A stretch of DNA of 64,000 nt from Algoriphagus ratkowskyi (GTDB lineage: Bacteria; Bacteroidota; Bacteroidia; Cytophagales; Cyclobacteriaceae), in assembly GCF_002150505.1 (NCBI RefSeq), contig NZ_MSSV01000007.1:124001-188000 (forward strand), written 5' to 3'. Of this stretch, positions 36,241 through 46,145 are shown piece by piece. Within the stretch, counting starts at the first letter, position 1, and every line of letters starts with the position of its first letter. Made by a program: the position numbers and the translations under genes. The notes beneath the pieces are model-generated. The model saw only the letters and a list, made by a program, of their open reading frames with translations. It searched no databases and was not told the DNA's origin.

Positions 36241-37122
36241 TTATAAAACATTCAGCGATTGTTCTTTTACTTTCTCCAGCTCATCCTTCATCAGAATTAC
36301 ATGCTTCTGCATCTCGGCGTCATTTGCTTTGGAACCAATGGTATTGATTTCTCTGCCTATTTCCTGCGATATAAAACCCAGCTTTTTACCTTGGCTGTCT
36401 TCCTCGTTCAGGCACTTTGTAAAATATTTCAAGTGGGTGTCCAATCTTACAATTTCTTCTGTAATATCCAGCTTTTCGAAGTAATAGATTAACTCCTGCT
36501 CAAAGCGATTGGCATCAAAAGAATTCTCGTCTAGCCAATCGTTGAAATGATTTCTGATCTTTTGTTTGATTCTATCCTTTCGATTTCCTTCTTCCGCTTC
36601 AATTTTACTCAGGCCACTGGCAATCATTTTTATATTGCCCTGAAGCTTTTCTTCAAGTGAATTTCCTTCATCTTGCCTAAAGGAATTACACTTATTTAAA
36701 GCTATTATTAGAACTTTTTTGATTTCCTCCCAATCTGCCTGATCATCCCTTTGCTCACCTGTTACCTGGGTTATTACGCTAGGGGATTGCAAAGCAAGTT
36801 TAAAAAGATCCTGAGAATCGTCTTTAACTGTTTCGGCAAGTCCTTTATACTTCTGATAGAAAAGGTTGAATAAATCTTCATTGATGCTAACTGGCATTTC
36901 AGCAGAGCCTTTGGATTGAAAATCAATCGAAATACTCACTTTACCACGATCTAATATAGATTGAACCAGATTCCTGATCTCAAGCTCTTTATCATTAAAC
37001 TGTCTGGGACTCCGGATAGAGAGATCCAAAAATTTCGAATTGAGCGTGCGAATCTCCACTTGGATTATCATCCGTTCATCTTCAAATCCGGCATTACCGA
37101 AACCGGTCATTGATTTGATCAT
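36241..37122 (-). CDS. yicC: YicC/YloC-family endoribonuclease
   Basis: This 293-residue protein begins MIKSMTGFGNA, the invariant opening of YicC. It continues with VEIRTLNSKFLDLSIR and ends with the C-terminal DUF1732-like part (LDTHLKYFTKCL, GKKLGFISQEIGREINTIGSKAND). YicC proteins form a clamp-like oligomer with endoribonuclease activity and influence mRNA turnover in other bacteria. The metal and acidic site in the C-terminal half (QEIGREINTIGSKAND) is intact. It is the last gene of a minus-strand operon, 14 bp after a large outer-membrane protein gene. In many Bacteroidota gmk follows yicC, but here it does not. Confidence 0.92.
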   Translation of the reverse strand: MIKSMTGFGNAGFEDERMIIQVEIRTLNSKFLDLSIRSPRQFNDKELEIRNLVQSILDRGKVSISIDFQSKGSAEMPVSINEDLFNLFYQKYKGLAETVKDDSQDLFKLALQSPSVITQVTGEQRDDQADWEEIKKVLIIALNKCNSFRQDEGNSLEEKLQGNIKMIASGLSKIEAEEGNRKDRIKQKIRNHFNDWLDENSFDANRFEQELIYYFEKLDITEEIVRLDTHLKYFTKCLNEEDSQGKKLGFISQEIGREINTIGSKANDAEMQKHVILMKDELEKVKEQSLNVL

Positions 37123-37136
37123 AATAAAATTTGTAG

Positions 37137-40100
37137 TTAGAAATTGAAGCCCAAAGTTACGTAGAACTTTAAGTCTTCTGCTTCATAATTCCGAATTGGT
37201 CGTGCTACATCGAATTTGACATAATAATTAAGCAAAACTGTTCGCAAGCCAGCCCCATAACTCTGCAGCCATGGATTATTGAAATTATTAAGCGTTATCA
37301 CAAATGGAGAACCTTCTGTATTGATTACCTCAGTATTCTGATCATTTATACGTTCCCAAGGTGCAGAATCGTTCCAGGCTGAACCTATATCATAGAATCC
37401 TACCAATTGGAAATTTCGGATGAAGTTTGACGTAATATTTCCTCGTGTCAAATAAGAGAAAACAGGAATTCTGAGCTCAGTAGTGAACGTTAACATGTTT
37501 CTGCCACGAATTTCATCGTAATCATACCCCCTTAAATCCACAAAGTCTGCGAAGAGAATATTGGAGTTTTCTACTCCATTAGGATTACGAATAGGAGATG
37601 TTTCAGGCCTGTTGGAAGGAGGTCTGTAAAACTCATTGAATAACCAATTATCCATTCCTCCTACCATATAGGTCTGAGGATTATTTCCCATAAAGGACCC
37701 TGCATACAATCTTGCTGCAAGCACAATGTTCTTGTGAATGGTTCTGTACTCCCTCAGGTCTATGTAAAAGTTGCTAAATGAGCGTTGATTATTATTAAAT
37801 GATTTGTATTGAACATAGCCTATTTTCCCTTTAAAACCGGTTTGAGAATAAAGTCCTAATGGCTGAGTTCTATCATAAACTAATTCCGCTTTACCACCTA
37901 CGTAATTGACATTGAGCTCATTTTGAACTGGCACTTGACCGTTAATAAGGGAGTCAGGGTTAAGATTAAAATACTGTGTTTTTGCCACAAAAGGTGAAAG
38001 CGAAACCTTGGCATTTGCATTCAAAGGATAAGAAAATCCTGCCTCAATCTTCGTAAGCACATATTTCTGATCTGATAAATAGCTCTCATTGACACGAATA
38101 ATTTTTCGATCAAATCTTCCTTTGAAATCAACTCTGCTTTTCAAATACTCATATTCAAAGAATATATCTCCTCCCGATCGAAAATCAAGTGTTGTCATGA
38201 CTCCTGCTTGGAAGGAATGGTTATCAAGCAAATCAGTCATTTTACCTGAAAAGCCAAGCCCAAATCCTCTCAAAGGATCAACTACAAATCGGGTGTTTAT
38301 CGTGTTGATAAAAAACTGAGGCTCCATCCTTTTAGGCCCTGTGACTCTCTTTTGCAAACTTTGTTTCCTAAATGTCTCCAACAAGTTGGATTTCGAATCA
38401 GCTGAAGAGACTGCAGAAGTGTTGAGATTAGCCGGTAAGGTATCGAAGGTGTAATTGTCCGTATTGATTCCATTTTCAGACTCAAAACTCAAGCGCTTAA
38501 GATCTATAGATGATGTCTTGTTTTTTGCAATTGTATCAAGTAGCACCAATGGTGAAGAATCGATATTACCGACTGCAGTATTCTGTGCACTTGTTTCCTT
38601 TGCTGTCTTCTCTTCTAATAGTCGCCTAGCAGCCATTCGCTCATTCAAGCTTTTTGCTTGCTCGAGCTGTATCCTAGGGGTACTTGGAGTGAATTGATCT
38701 GAATTAGAAAAGCCTTCTACAATTAAAAAACTCTCTCTTCCATCTCGCACAGAATAAGCCATTTTATTCATTCGACTTGTTACGTCAAATGCTTCAACAC
38801 TCTTATTATATGCGGAAATCTGGTTGGAAACCTGATTCCCTATGTTCATTCGCATCAGATTATTGATTCCACTGAGATCAGAGAGGTAGACTATCGTGTT
38901 ACTGTTTATTCTTTTAGGCTTTATATTTTTACTATTTGAATTAGTCAGTTGCTTGGTGACAATTGTATCTGTCACCTGCACCATATAGAGGTTATAATAA
39001 TTAGGGAGTGAAGACAATTCCAGATTCTTTCCCATTACCGAATCTGGCAAATTAGTGGCATTTGAAGAGTAAATTATGGTTGAATCATTTAGGAAAATAG
39101 GAGTTAACTCATCAAATTGATCATTCGTCAATCTCTTACCTGCTCCTCGTGCATTGAGGGTATAGATATCAGACTTTCCGTTTGAGATAGCAGAAAGAAC
39201 CATATTTTTTCCAGTACTATTGAAGTCAAGGCTTAAAATCTGTGTGATATTTCTTAAGAATATCTTATCCTGATTTGAACCATCAAGTGATCTTAGTCTG
39301 AGGGTTGTAAATCCTCTTTTGAATGAAGCAATGGCAATATTCGCTGAATCTCTCCAGGCAATTATTGGTGAGGTAAAGTTTGCCTCTTGATCTTGAAGGG
39401 ATGTACCACCAGCAAAAATCGTCTGCTCACGTCCAGAACTAACTTCCCTAACCTGAACCTTATATTTACCACCATTATTGATCACATAGGCCAAATTCAA
39501 TCCATCTGGGCTGAATTTGATATCATTAATGGCTCCAATGAATTTCGGAGATGTTTCTGCGACAGCCGCGTCTCTATTTGGTTCCTTGAAGGTAGAAGAG
39601 ACTTGCTTATTAATATCTAAGTAATACTTTTTCCAGTCTTCGGTAAATGTCTTATAACTCAGCCCTACAGTATTTGCAATGCTATTTTCTTCGTTTCTAT
39701 TTATCCTCGAAAGGTTAAGAACACTTGAGACATATCTTCTGCCATACCTTTCAGCAATATAATTCCACACGGACTGACCAACGAGGGCAGCCTCCTTTTC
39801 TTTAAGCTTGAGAATTTTTGGATTTTGATCTTCTTCAAAATAATGTCGTACAAAATCATCCATTTCACGACTCCATCCTTTGGCCAAATACAATGCTATT
39901 CCATCCACATACCACTCTGGAAAACTATTAGTAAGATTGGATTGAAATGCATCTGATACAGAGGAACCATATAGCATCTCTTCAATTATCACCTTCACCG
40001 TGCCGTATATGATATCTTCTTTGAATTGATCCACTTCCCCTTTATAGGCTACTTCTGCCAATAATCTGTTGAAGTTTGTCTGACCTTGCTCATTGTATTC

Positions 40101-40427
40101 CTCCTTGTTGAGATTAATATTGCTTTGCAAAAGCTCTTCAGGAGAGTTGTAGATGTAAATCTTGGGCTTAGTGTAAGCGACATAGCCAATCATCTGAGTC
40201 AAGCGATTAAATTCACTTTCAAGATAATCAATCGCCATCTTGGCATTTGCGCCTCCACGGTCGTAGTAATAAACCTCAAAATTATTTGAGGAGTAGAAAT
40301 ACCATTCAAATTGCTGGTGTTGTATTCTGTTTTTGCCAAATCGTTCTTGATCAAACTGAGCAAGGGCAAAAAAGGAATTCAACCATAACCCAGCAAAAAC
40401 CAAAATTTTAAAAAGGTGATAGCGCAT
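37137..40427 (-). CDS. Large outer-membrane protein: inactive peptidase-MA-like, propeller and Omp85-like barrel
   Basis: This exported protein has 1096 residues in three parts. About 40-270 resembles the gluzincin Peptidase_MA domain, but the zinc-binding HExxH has become VIIEEM (146-151) and the third-ligand motif is EWYVDG (171-176), so it cannot be a metalloprotease. About 290-600 is a TolB/PD40-like beta-propeller (INDIKFSPDGLNLAYVIN, IWAWRDSANIAIA-type repeats). About 700-1096 is a transmembrane barrel like those of Omp85/BamA (FVVDPLRGFGLGFSGK, RIPVFSYLTRGN, LVGFYDIGSAW, ending FYVTLGFNF). The signal peptide core is ILVFAGLWLNSFFALA. It probably works in outer-membrane assembly or export. 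It sits between an FAD oxidoreductase gene and yicC with gaps of 21 and 14 bp. The combination is unusual and its role is unknown. Confidence 0.7.
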   Translation of the reverse strand: MRYHLFKILVFAGLWLNSFFALAQFDQERFGKNRIQHQQFEWYFYSSNNFEVYYYDRGGANAKMAIDYLESEFNRLTQMIGYVAYTKPKIYIYNSPEELLQSNINLNKEEYNEQGQTNFNRLLAEVAYKGEVDQFKEDIIYGTVKVIIEEMLYGSSVSDAFQSNLTNSFPEWYVDGIALYLAKGWSREMDDFVRHYFEEDQNPKILKLKEKEAALVGQSVWNYIAERYGRRYVSSVLNLSRINRNEENSIANTVGLSYKTFTEDWKKYYLDINKQVSSTFKEPNRDAAVAETSPKFIGAINDIKFSPDGLNLAYVINNGGKYKVQVREVSSGREQTIFAGGTSLQDQEANFTSPIIAWRDSANIAIASFKRGFTTLRLRSLDGSNQDKIFLRNITQILSLDFNSTGKNMVLSAISNGKSDIYTLNARGAGKRLTNDQFDELTPIFLNDSTIIYSSNATNLPDSVMGKNLELSSLPNYYNLYMVQVTDTIVTKQLTNSNSKNIKPKRINSNTIVYLSDLSGINNLMRMNIGNQVSNQISAYNKSVEAFDVTSRMNKMAYSVRDGRESFLIVEGFSNSDQFTPSTPRIQLEQAKSLNERMAARRLLEEKTAKETSAQNTAVGNIDSSPLVLLDTIAKNKTSSIDLKRLSFESENGINTDNYTFDTLPANLNTSAVSSADSKSNLLETFRKQSLQKRVTGPKRMEPQFFINTINTRFVVDPLRGFGLGFSGKMTDLLDNHSFQAGVMTTLDFRSGGDIFFEYEYLKSRVDFKGRFDRKIIRVNESYLSDQKYVLTKIEAGFSYPLNANAKVSLSPFVAKTQYFNLNPDSLINGQVPVQNELNVNYVGGKAELVYDRTQPLGLYSQTGFKGKIGYVQYKSFNNNQRSFSNFYIDLREYRTIHKNIVLAARLYAGSFMGNNPQTYMVGGMDNWLFNEFYRPPSNRPETSPIRNPNGVENSNILFADFVDLRGYDYDEIRGRNMLTFTTELRIPVFSYLTRGNITSNFIRNFQLVGFYDIGSAWNDSAPWERINDQNTEVINTEGSPFVITLNNFNNPWLQSYGAGLRTVLLNYYVKFDVARPIRNYEAEDLKFYVTLGFNF

Positions 40428-40448
40428 TCGATTTGCTGAAAGATGTCT

Positions 40449-41495
40449 TTAAATATAATTAAAATACCGAGCTATGTCCACTTCTGTGTCAATAGCCTTA
40501 TCATTTATTAGATACGTCACCATTTGTTCAGAGAAATATGGAATGAGTGAAACACCTTTGGCTCCAAAACCATTGAATAGATAAACGCCTACCTCGGTAG
40601 GATGTTTTCCTAGAAATGGTTTTCTATCTCTAGTAGCTGGCCTTATTCCTGTCTTATGACTCACTATTTCTTCTACAGGAAGTCGAACCAAATCAGTCAA
40701 TCTCCCCAAAATCTCAATTTTAGCAGCATCTGTAGCCCCTATGTCCAAGTCATGCTTGGTGTATGTAGATCCAACTCTATGCACTTTATCCCCTAAATGA
40801 ACCCTAAAAACTCCACGATTCACCACATAATCAGGAGTAAATTCTTGCTTTAGTTCCAAAATCTCTCCTTTCACTGGAGCAAATGGAAGAAAATTGAAAA
40901 ACTTGGAATTCATAGCCCCCGTGCCATTGCAATAAATTATTGCTTTGGCCCTTAGATCCCTATATTCCCAAAGCTCATCCTTTTGTGAAAGTAAACCTTC
41001 GTCAAATTTTTCCAAAATCAACTCCTCCTTAAAATACGTAGTCATCGCATCAAGTAGATTGTTGATATTCAACCAGCCAGAATTACGAAGCATCACTCCT
41101 CCATAAGGATCTTTTAGAAATTCGGATTGACTGGTTGAATAGATCTGCTCTAAATATGCTTCAAACCCGGGATCTGCGCTATGCCCCATCCATTCGTTTT
41201 GCTCTTCAAAAGTCAAAAATGGTCTATAAATAGCTTTCTCTGTAAGAAATTGACTTCCCGTAACTCGTTCAAGTTCACGGTAAAATGGCTTAATCAGAGG
41301 GAAAAGATAGTCAGCTTTCCACGTTTTAACCATTTTCCTACCTGTCACTGGATTGAAAAGCCCTGCAGCAATTCTACTCGAAGTATTCGCTCCAGCCTCA
41401 TCGATTATCCTAATTTTCTTTCCAGCTTGCTTCAGTCTATAGGCCAGCGCTGTTCCGGCTAGTCCATGTCCTATGAGCAAAAAATCAATTTCCAT
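40449..41495 (-). CDS. FAD-dependent oxidoreductase (DAO family)
   Basis: This 348-residue flavoprotein has the dinucleotide-binding start EIDFLLIGHGLAGTALAYRLKQAGKKIRIID (GxGxxG form) followed by a DAO-type substrate domain. C-terminal FAD contacts are visible at TGIRPATRDRKPFLGKHP and YLFNGFGAKGVSLIPYFSEQM. DAO enzymes oxidise glycine, sarcosine or D-amino acids or, in MnmC, a tRNA wobble base; the short size and the ASSRIAAGLFNP motif recall the MnmC C-domain and ThiO. The substrate cannot be told. It starts the operon with the large barrel protein and yicC, and is divergent from the MBL gene across 56 bp. Confidence 0.82.
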   Translation of the reverse strand: MEIDFLLIGHGLAGTALAYRLKQAGKKIRIIDEAGANTSSRIAAGLFNPVTGRKMVKTWKADYLFPLIKPFYRELERVTGSQFLTEKAIYRPFLTFEEQNEWMGHSADPGFEAYLEQIYSTSQSEFLKDPYGGVMLRNSGWLNINNLLDAMTTYFKEELILEKFDEGLLSQKDELWEYRDLRAKAIIYCNGTGAMNSKFFNFLPFAPVKGEILELKQEFTPDYVVNRGVFRVHLGDKVHRVGSTYTKHDLDIGATDAAKIEILGRLTDLVRLPVEEIVSHKTGIRPATRDRKPFLGKHPTEVGVYLFNGFGAKGVSLIPYFSEQMVTYLINDKAIDTEVDIARYFNYI

Positions 41496-41551
41496 AGCCC
41501 AAAATAAAGGTTTAATTCCTTATTTTGTTCGATTACCCACATACATTTCAC

Positions 41552-42205
41552 ATGCTTCACATTAAGTCTTTTACATTCAACCCTTTTCAAGAAAATACCT
41601 ATTTGCTTTACGATGAAAAAGGCATTGGTACTTTGATCGATCCTGGATGCTTTGATCTCGCTGAGCGAAAAGAGTTACTGGATTTCGTTACTGAGAATAA
41701 GATTAGAATTACTCAATTACTCAACACACATTGTCACATAGATCATGTACTGGGAAATGCTTGGGCGAAAAAAACATTTGGCGTCGAGCTTCTTATTCAT
41801 AAAGAAGAAGTTGCTGTGCTCAAAGCGGTAGAAGTTTATGCTCCTAATTATGGTTTTGTAGGCTATGAAACTAGTGAGGCTGATGGATTTCTATCCGAAG
41901 GTGAAGAGATTAAAGTTGGAGATGAAATCCTTAAAATCATCTTTGTCCCTGGACATGCTCCTGGCCATGTGGTCTTTTATCATCAGCAATCTGGACAGTG
42001 CATCGCAGGTGACACACTTTTCAGAGGAAGTATTGGGCGAACAGATTTGCCAGGTGGAGATCATGACTTGTTGTTGAGTAAAATTAAATCGGAGCTCTTT
42101 ACGCTTCCTGAAGAAACCGTGATTTATCCAGGCCATGGTCCTGAGACGACTATAGCATTCGAAAAAATTCACAACCCATTTGTGGGTAAAAACGCAAGAT
42201 CTTGA
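41552..42205 (+). CDS. Metallo-beta-lactamase-fold hydrolase (glyoxalase II type)
   Basis: This cytoplasmic hydrolase of 217 residues has the complete di-zinc site of MBL enzymes: THCHIDH (HxHxDH), PGHAPGHV (third His), GDTLFRGSIGRTDLPGGD (bridging Asp) and IYPGHGPET (last His). The opening IKSFTFNPFQENTYLLYDEKGIGTLIDPGC is typical of the glyoxalase-II-like subfamily, which cleaves thioesters. The ATG at 41552 is preferred to the upstream TTG. It leads the operon that continues with pssA, porU, porV and an M16 protein, with a 4-bp overlap into pssA. The exact thioester substrate is unknown. Confidence 0.88.
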   Translation: MLHIKSFTFNPFQENTYLLYDEKGIGTLIDPGCFDLAERKELLDFVTENKIRITQLLNTHCHIDHVLGNAWAKKTFGVELLIHKEEVAVLKAVEVYAPNYGFVGYETSEADGFLSEGEEIKVGDEILKIIFVPGHAPGHVVFYHQQSGQCIAGDTLFRGSIGRTDLPGGDHDLLLSKIKSELFTLPEETVIYPGHGPETTIAFEKIHNPFVGKNARS

Positions 42206-42894
42206 AAATAAAATCGCATATCCCTAATATTATCACGCTCCTAAATCTACTTTCAGGAGTAATTGGAATTATATGGGTGATCAATGGCAACATTTTCTCA
42301 GGAGCCTATTTCATCATTTTAGCAGCAATCTTCGACTTTTTTGATGGCTTTGCAGCAAGATTATTAAATGTACAAGGTGAACTTGGAAAGCAACTCGATT
42401 CGCTTGCGGACTTAGTTTCCTTTGGTGTCCTCCCTGGTATGATTCTGTTCCAAATGGCGAAAGTCAATACCGACATAGAATGGCTCCCCTATCTTACCTT
42501 GATCGTCCCACTTTTGTCCGCCATGCGACTTGCGAAATTCAACTTGGACACTAGACAAAGTGATAAATTCATAGGGCTCCCTACCCCAGCAAACGCACTA
42601 TTTATTTGTACACTTCCTTATTTAGCTATTCAGTGGCCCTATATCGGAACTTTGATCACCTCTCCTTTTATCTTGATAGGAATCGCATGGATTTTTGCAA
42701 TACTCTTACTTGTTGAGCTTCCTTTGATCGCGTTAAAGTTTAAATCCTATTCTTTTACGACCAACAAATTCAGATATGCTATAATTGCACTTAGTATAGC
42801 ACTAATTTTGATTTTCGGCCTGGCAGGAATACCTATCGTAATATTAGCATATCTAGGTTTGTCATTAGTAGAAAATGTGATAAGTCCCGAATGA
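42202..42894 (+). CDS. pssA: CDP-diacylglycerol--serine O-phosphatidyltransferase
   Basis: Makes phosphatidylserine, the precursor of phosphatidylethanolamine, from CDP-diacylglycerol and serine in the inner membrane. The 230 residues show the CDP-alcohol phosphotransferase motif D-x2-DG-x2-AR-x8-G-x3-D-x3-D, seen as DFFDGFAARLL followed by G-KQLDSLAD. About seven hydrophobic helices follow. The start (MKIKSHIPNIITLLNLLSGVIGI) and the SFGVLPG segment are those of the PssA subclass. It uses a TTG start and overlaps the MBL gene by 4 bp upstream and porU by 4 bp downstream. Confidence 0.9.
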   Translation: MKIKSHIPNIITLLNLLSGVIGIIWVINGNIFSGAYFIILAAIFDFFDGFAARLLNVQGELGKQLDSLADLVSFGVLPGMILFQMAKVNTDIEWLPYLTLIVPLLSAMRLAKFNLDTRQSDKFIGLPTPANALFICTLPYLAIQWPYIGTLITSPFILIGIAWIFAILLLVELPLIALKFKSYSFTTNKFRYAIIALSIALILIFGLAGIPIVILAYLGLSLVENVISPE

Positions 42895-45800
42895 TTACCC
42901 AATGCCAAAAGCTTCTGTTCTTTCTGCTTTTCTGCTTTCTGCTGATTGAATCTGCCTCTGGCCAAAATTCATTTTTCAAGTTCAAAATTCAAGAAGAAGG
43001 TATTTATAAAATAAGTGCCAGCAATGCTCAAATGCTAGGTATCAACTCTCTTAGTGAAGTTGCAGTTTATGGGTACCCTGGTATGCTTCCTCAAGTTCTA
43101 CAACCTGAAAACCTAGTACTTCAAGAGATCCCAGGCTTAGAGAAAGACGGAAATTTGTATTTCTATCTTTCTGCCCCAAGCAGCTATGAATACAATAAGG
43201 ATAGCATAGCCTATCATCCAAATCAATATGCAGATTCGATCAGTTTTCTGATTGGAGTTTCCAGACAAGCAAGGAGAATTACCACTATTGGTGGACAACC
43301 CGGCGAGTTACCCCCTGCTACCCTTTATCAATGGAACTGGCTCAAAGAGGATCAAAATAATATTCTGAATTCTGGGAGAGCATGGTATTCACGAGCTGTA
43401 GCTCCAGGAGTTACTCGTGGCTACTCATTCCCATTAGAAACAGAAATTAATGCGGAATGGAAGATTGTTGGGAAGGTAATGGGCAGGTCTAGTGCAGCTG
43501 CCAAAATCTTTATGGCTGTAGATGATTTGAATATTTCTGAAAGTTCTATTGATGGGATTCCAAACAGTACTTATGCTATCAAAGGCCAAGAGGTGCTTTT
43601 GAATGAGAGCTTCTCCCCTGCTGGAAATAAAGTGGACAGATTGAGAATTTCATTTCAAGCCTCAAATCCTAATGACGCTGGCTATTTTGAATACTTAGGG
43701 ATTGGAGTCCCCCATTCGAGTAACTCGCTTAAAGAAGGAGTTTACTCATTAAATCAAAAATCTTCAATTCTCTTAGCTCCCTTGGCTGGATTATCTGCTT
43801 GGGAGGTGAGTGACTATTACGTTCCAAAAGCTATAGATTTCAATTCAGGATCAGAGCTAAGTGGTCAGAAATTCATTGTATTCAACGAGAAACACATAAA
43901 AGAAATTTCCCAGTTAAAACCCGCAAACCTTTCGCTAAGAACTCAATCTGTTTGGCCAGACTTTTTACTTATTGCGCCAAGGTTACTTAGTAATTCCGCT
44001 GAAAAACTTAGCCTTCACAAAGTCGGAATGGGGATTTATTCTGAAGTAGCTTATCTCGATGAGATTTACGATGCATTTGGTTATGGCAATTCTGATCTTA
44101 ACGCCATACGCAATTTTCTGGCTTGGCATTATCACAAGGGAGCAAAGCTCAAAAATGTCCTGATTCTCGGCAAAGGGACGTTTGATTACAAGAGTAAACT
44201 TGGAGGACGACCAAATCTTGTCCCAATTTATACGAGTAGAAACAGTCTGAACCCACTAACTACCTACAGTTCTGATGATTATTTCACTTTGCTTGAATTT
44301 GGGCAAGGAGAATGGGAAGAAAGCCGATCAGGAGATGAACTGATGAAAATAGGGGTTGGAAGATTGCCAGTCATTAATGCCCAAGAAGCTAAACTAGTTG
44401 TTGACAAAATTATTGATTACGAAAGCAATCCTAAAACTGGTGACTGGAAAAAAACAGTCACCTTTTTCGCAGACGATGGTGATAACAATATTCATTTGCG
44501 CGATTCTGAAGCTCATGCGAGCTTTTTAACTAAAAATCATAAAGAATACAAGCAGGAGAAACTATATCTGGACAGGTTTGAACAGGAAAAAACTGGAGAG
44601 CGCCAGTCCTCTGCACAAGCGAAATCTGCGCTCGAAGAAACCCTAGAACGAGGGACACTGCTCCTAAACTATATCGGTCATGGAAATGAAACGACGCTGA
44701 CAGCCGAGGAAGTTTTTCTCACTTCAGACATTCCGAACTGGGCGAAGCAGAAGCAATTGGCACTTTGGGTGACTGCCACCTGCGAATTTGGGCGACATGA
44801 TAGCCCCTATTTAAGATCAGCTGCAGAAGAACTTCTAATTGCACCGAATAAGGGTGCAATTGGGCTTTTGACTACAGGAAGACCTGTTTTCAGTAGTGTG
44901 AATTTCTCATTAAATGAAGCGTTTATTGCCGAAGTATTCAGACTTGAAAATGAGTTCGCACAAGACCTAGGCAGTATTTTCAGAAACACTAAGAACAAGA
45001 GTCAAAATGGATCTTTAAACAGGAATTTCAGCCTTCTAGCAGATCCCAGCATGAGGTTGGCCACGCCTACATTCAAAATAGAATTTACCTCATTCACAGA
45101 TCCTGAAAATCAAAATCCTTTAGATACACTTTCAGCTCTTCAAGAGGTGACATTCGAAGCCTTAGTGATAAACCCAAGCTCAGGTGGTATTGCTGCTAAT
45201 TTCAACGGAAACTATACTATCGAACTCCATGACAAACCTGCAAAGAGTAAAACTCTAGGAGACGAAAATACTGTGGTGGAATTTCAAGAAGAGAAAATAC
45301 TACTCTTTAGAGGTACTGGTACTATCACCTCCGGCTTGATCAAAGGGAAATTAATCATTCCAAAAAACATAGATCTTGAGTATGGTGATGGCAGCATCAG
45401 GATCTTGGGAGAAAGTCAAGCTCAAGCTTGGGAAGCTTTTGGGTTTGATTCAGCTATTATTGGAGGTATATCCAGCAATTTTCCAAAGGACAGGGAAGGT
45501 CCTAAAATTAGAGTAGTATTTGGAGGTAAAGAATCTCCTCCATATATTTTCCCCTCTACATCTATACGTATGAAAGCTACATTTTCAGACACTAGCGGTG
45601 TAAATATATCCGGTCTAATACCAGCTGAAAACTTGACAGTTCAAATAAATCAAAACACTCCAAATCAATTGAATAAGATTTATATAGCTGAAAATAACAC
45701 GTTCACTTCTGGTATTGTGGATACTAGGCTTGTAGGATTAAAAGAAGGTAAGAATTTGGTAACTGTCCGAGCTTGGGATAACTTAGGCAATGAGAGTGTG

Positions 45801-46145
45801 CTCAGCCAAGAAATAATCGTACGGGGTAGTGATGAAATTCAAATCTTACATCATAAGACCTACCCAAATCCTACACAAATTGAAAGTCATTTTGAACTTG
45901 AGCATAATCGTCCTGGAGAAAACTTAATGCTAACATTAGCAGTTTACCAAACAGACGGAAAGATACTATATTCAGAAGATAAGCGTTTAGTCAAAGCTGA
46001 CACACAAATAGTGGATTTGTCTTGGTTTTTTTTACAAAGGCAAACCAAATATCCAGCAAAAGGAACTTATATTTACAAATTAACGCTTCAGTCAGAACTT
46101 GATAATTCAACAGATTCAGTAAGCGGTCTAATCATGATTCAATGA
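42891..46145 (+). CDS. porU: Type IX secretion system sortase PorU
   Basis: Gingipain-like (C25) cysteine peptidase on the cell surface that removes the C-terminal signal of T9SS cargo and links it to surface glycolipid. The 1084 residues include a signal peptide (KLLFFLLFCFLLIESASG), an N-terminal beta domain, and the catalytic domain with His597 in NYIGHGNET and Cys631 in VTATCEFGRHDSP. An Ig-like domain follows, and a C-terminal type-A-like signal domain (YPNPTQIESHFELEH, ending GTYIYKLTLQSE). It overlaps pssA by 4 bp and porV by 4 bp, so PorU and PorV are made together. Confidence 0.95.
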   Translation: MITQCQKLLFFLLFCFLLIESASGQNSFFKFKIQEEGIYKISASNAQMLGINSLSEVAVYGYPGMLPQVLQPENLVLQEIPGLEKDGNLYFYLSAPSSYEYNKDSIAYHPNQYADSISFLIGVSRQARRITTIGGQPGELPPATLYQWNWLKEDQNNILNSGRAWYSRAVAPGVTRGYSFPLETEINAEWKIVGKVMGRSSAAAKIFMAVDDLNISESSIDGIPNSTYAIKGQEVLLNESFSPAGNKVDRLRISFQASNPNDAGYFEYLGIGVPHSSNSLKEGVYSLNQKSSILLAPLAGLSAWEVSDYYVPKAIDFNSGSELSGQKFIVFNEKHIKEISQLKPANLSLRTQSVWPDFLLIAPRLLSNSAEKLSLHKVGMGIYSEVAYLDEIYDAFGYGNSDLNAIRNFLAWHYHKGAKLKNVLILGKGTFDYKSKLGGRPNLVPIYTSRNSLNPLTTYSSDDYFTLLEFGQGEWEESRSGDELMKIGVGRLPVINAQEAKLVVDKIIDYESNPKTGDWKKTVTFFADDGDNNIHLRDSEAHASFLTKNHKEYKQEKLYLDRFEQEKTGERQSSAQAKSALEETLERGTLLLNYIGHGNETTLTAEEVFLTSDIPNWAKQKQLALWVTATCEFGRHDSPYLRSAAEELLIAPNKGAIGLLTTGRPVFSSVNFSLNEAFIAEVFRLENEFAQDLGSIFRNTKNKSQNGSLNRNFSLLADPSMRLATPTFKIEFTSFTDPENQNPLDTLSALQEVTFEALVINPSSGGIAANFNGNYTIELHDKPAKSKTLGDENTVVEFQEEKILLFRGTGTITSGLIKGKLIIPKNIDLEYGDGSIRILGESQAQAWEAFGFDSAIIGGISSNFPKDREGPKIRVVFGGKESPPYIFPSTSIRMKATFSDTSGVNISGLIPAENLTVQINQNTPNQLNKIYIAENNTFTSGIVDTRLVGLKEGKNLVTVRAWDNLGNESVLSQEIIVRGSDEIQILHHKTYPNPTQIESHFELEHNRPGENLMLTLAVYQTDGKILYSEDKRLVKADTQIVDLSWFFLQRQTKYPAKGTYIYKLTLQSELDNSTDSVSGLIMIQ

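Noticed and set aside
36161..36484. 107-codon plus-strand ORF in and beside yicC
   Set aside because: Most of it is antisense to the well-conserved C-terminal region of yicC and it encodes no recognisable protein.
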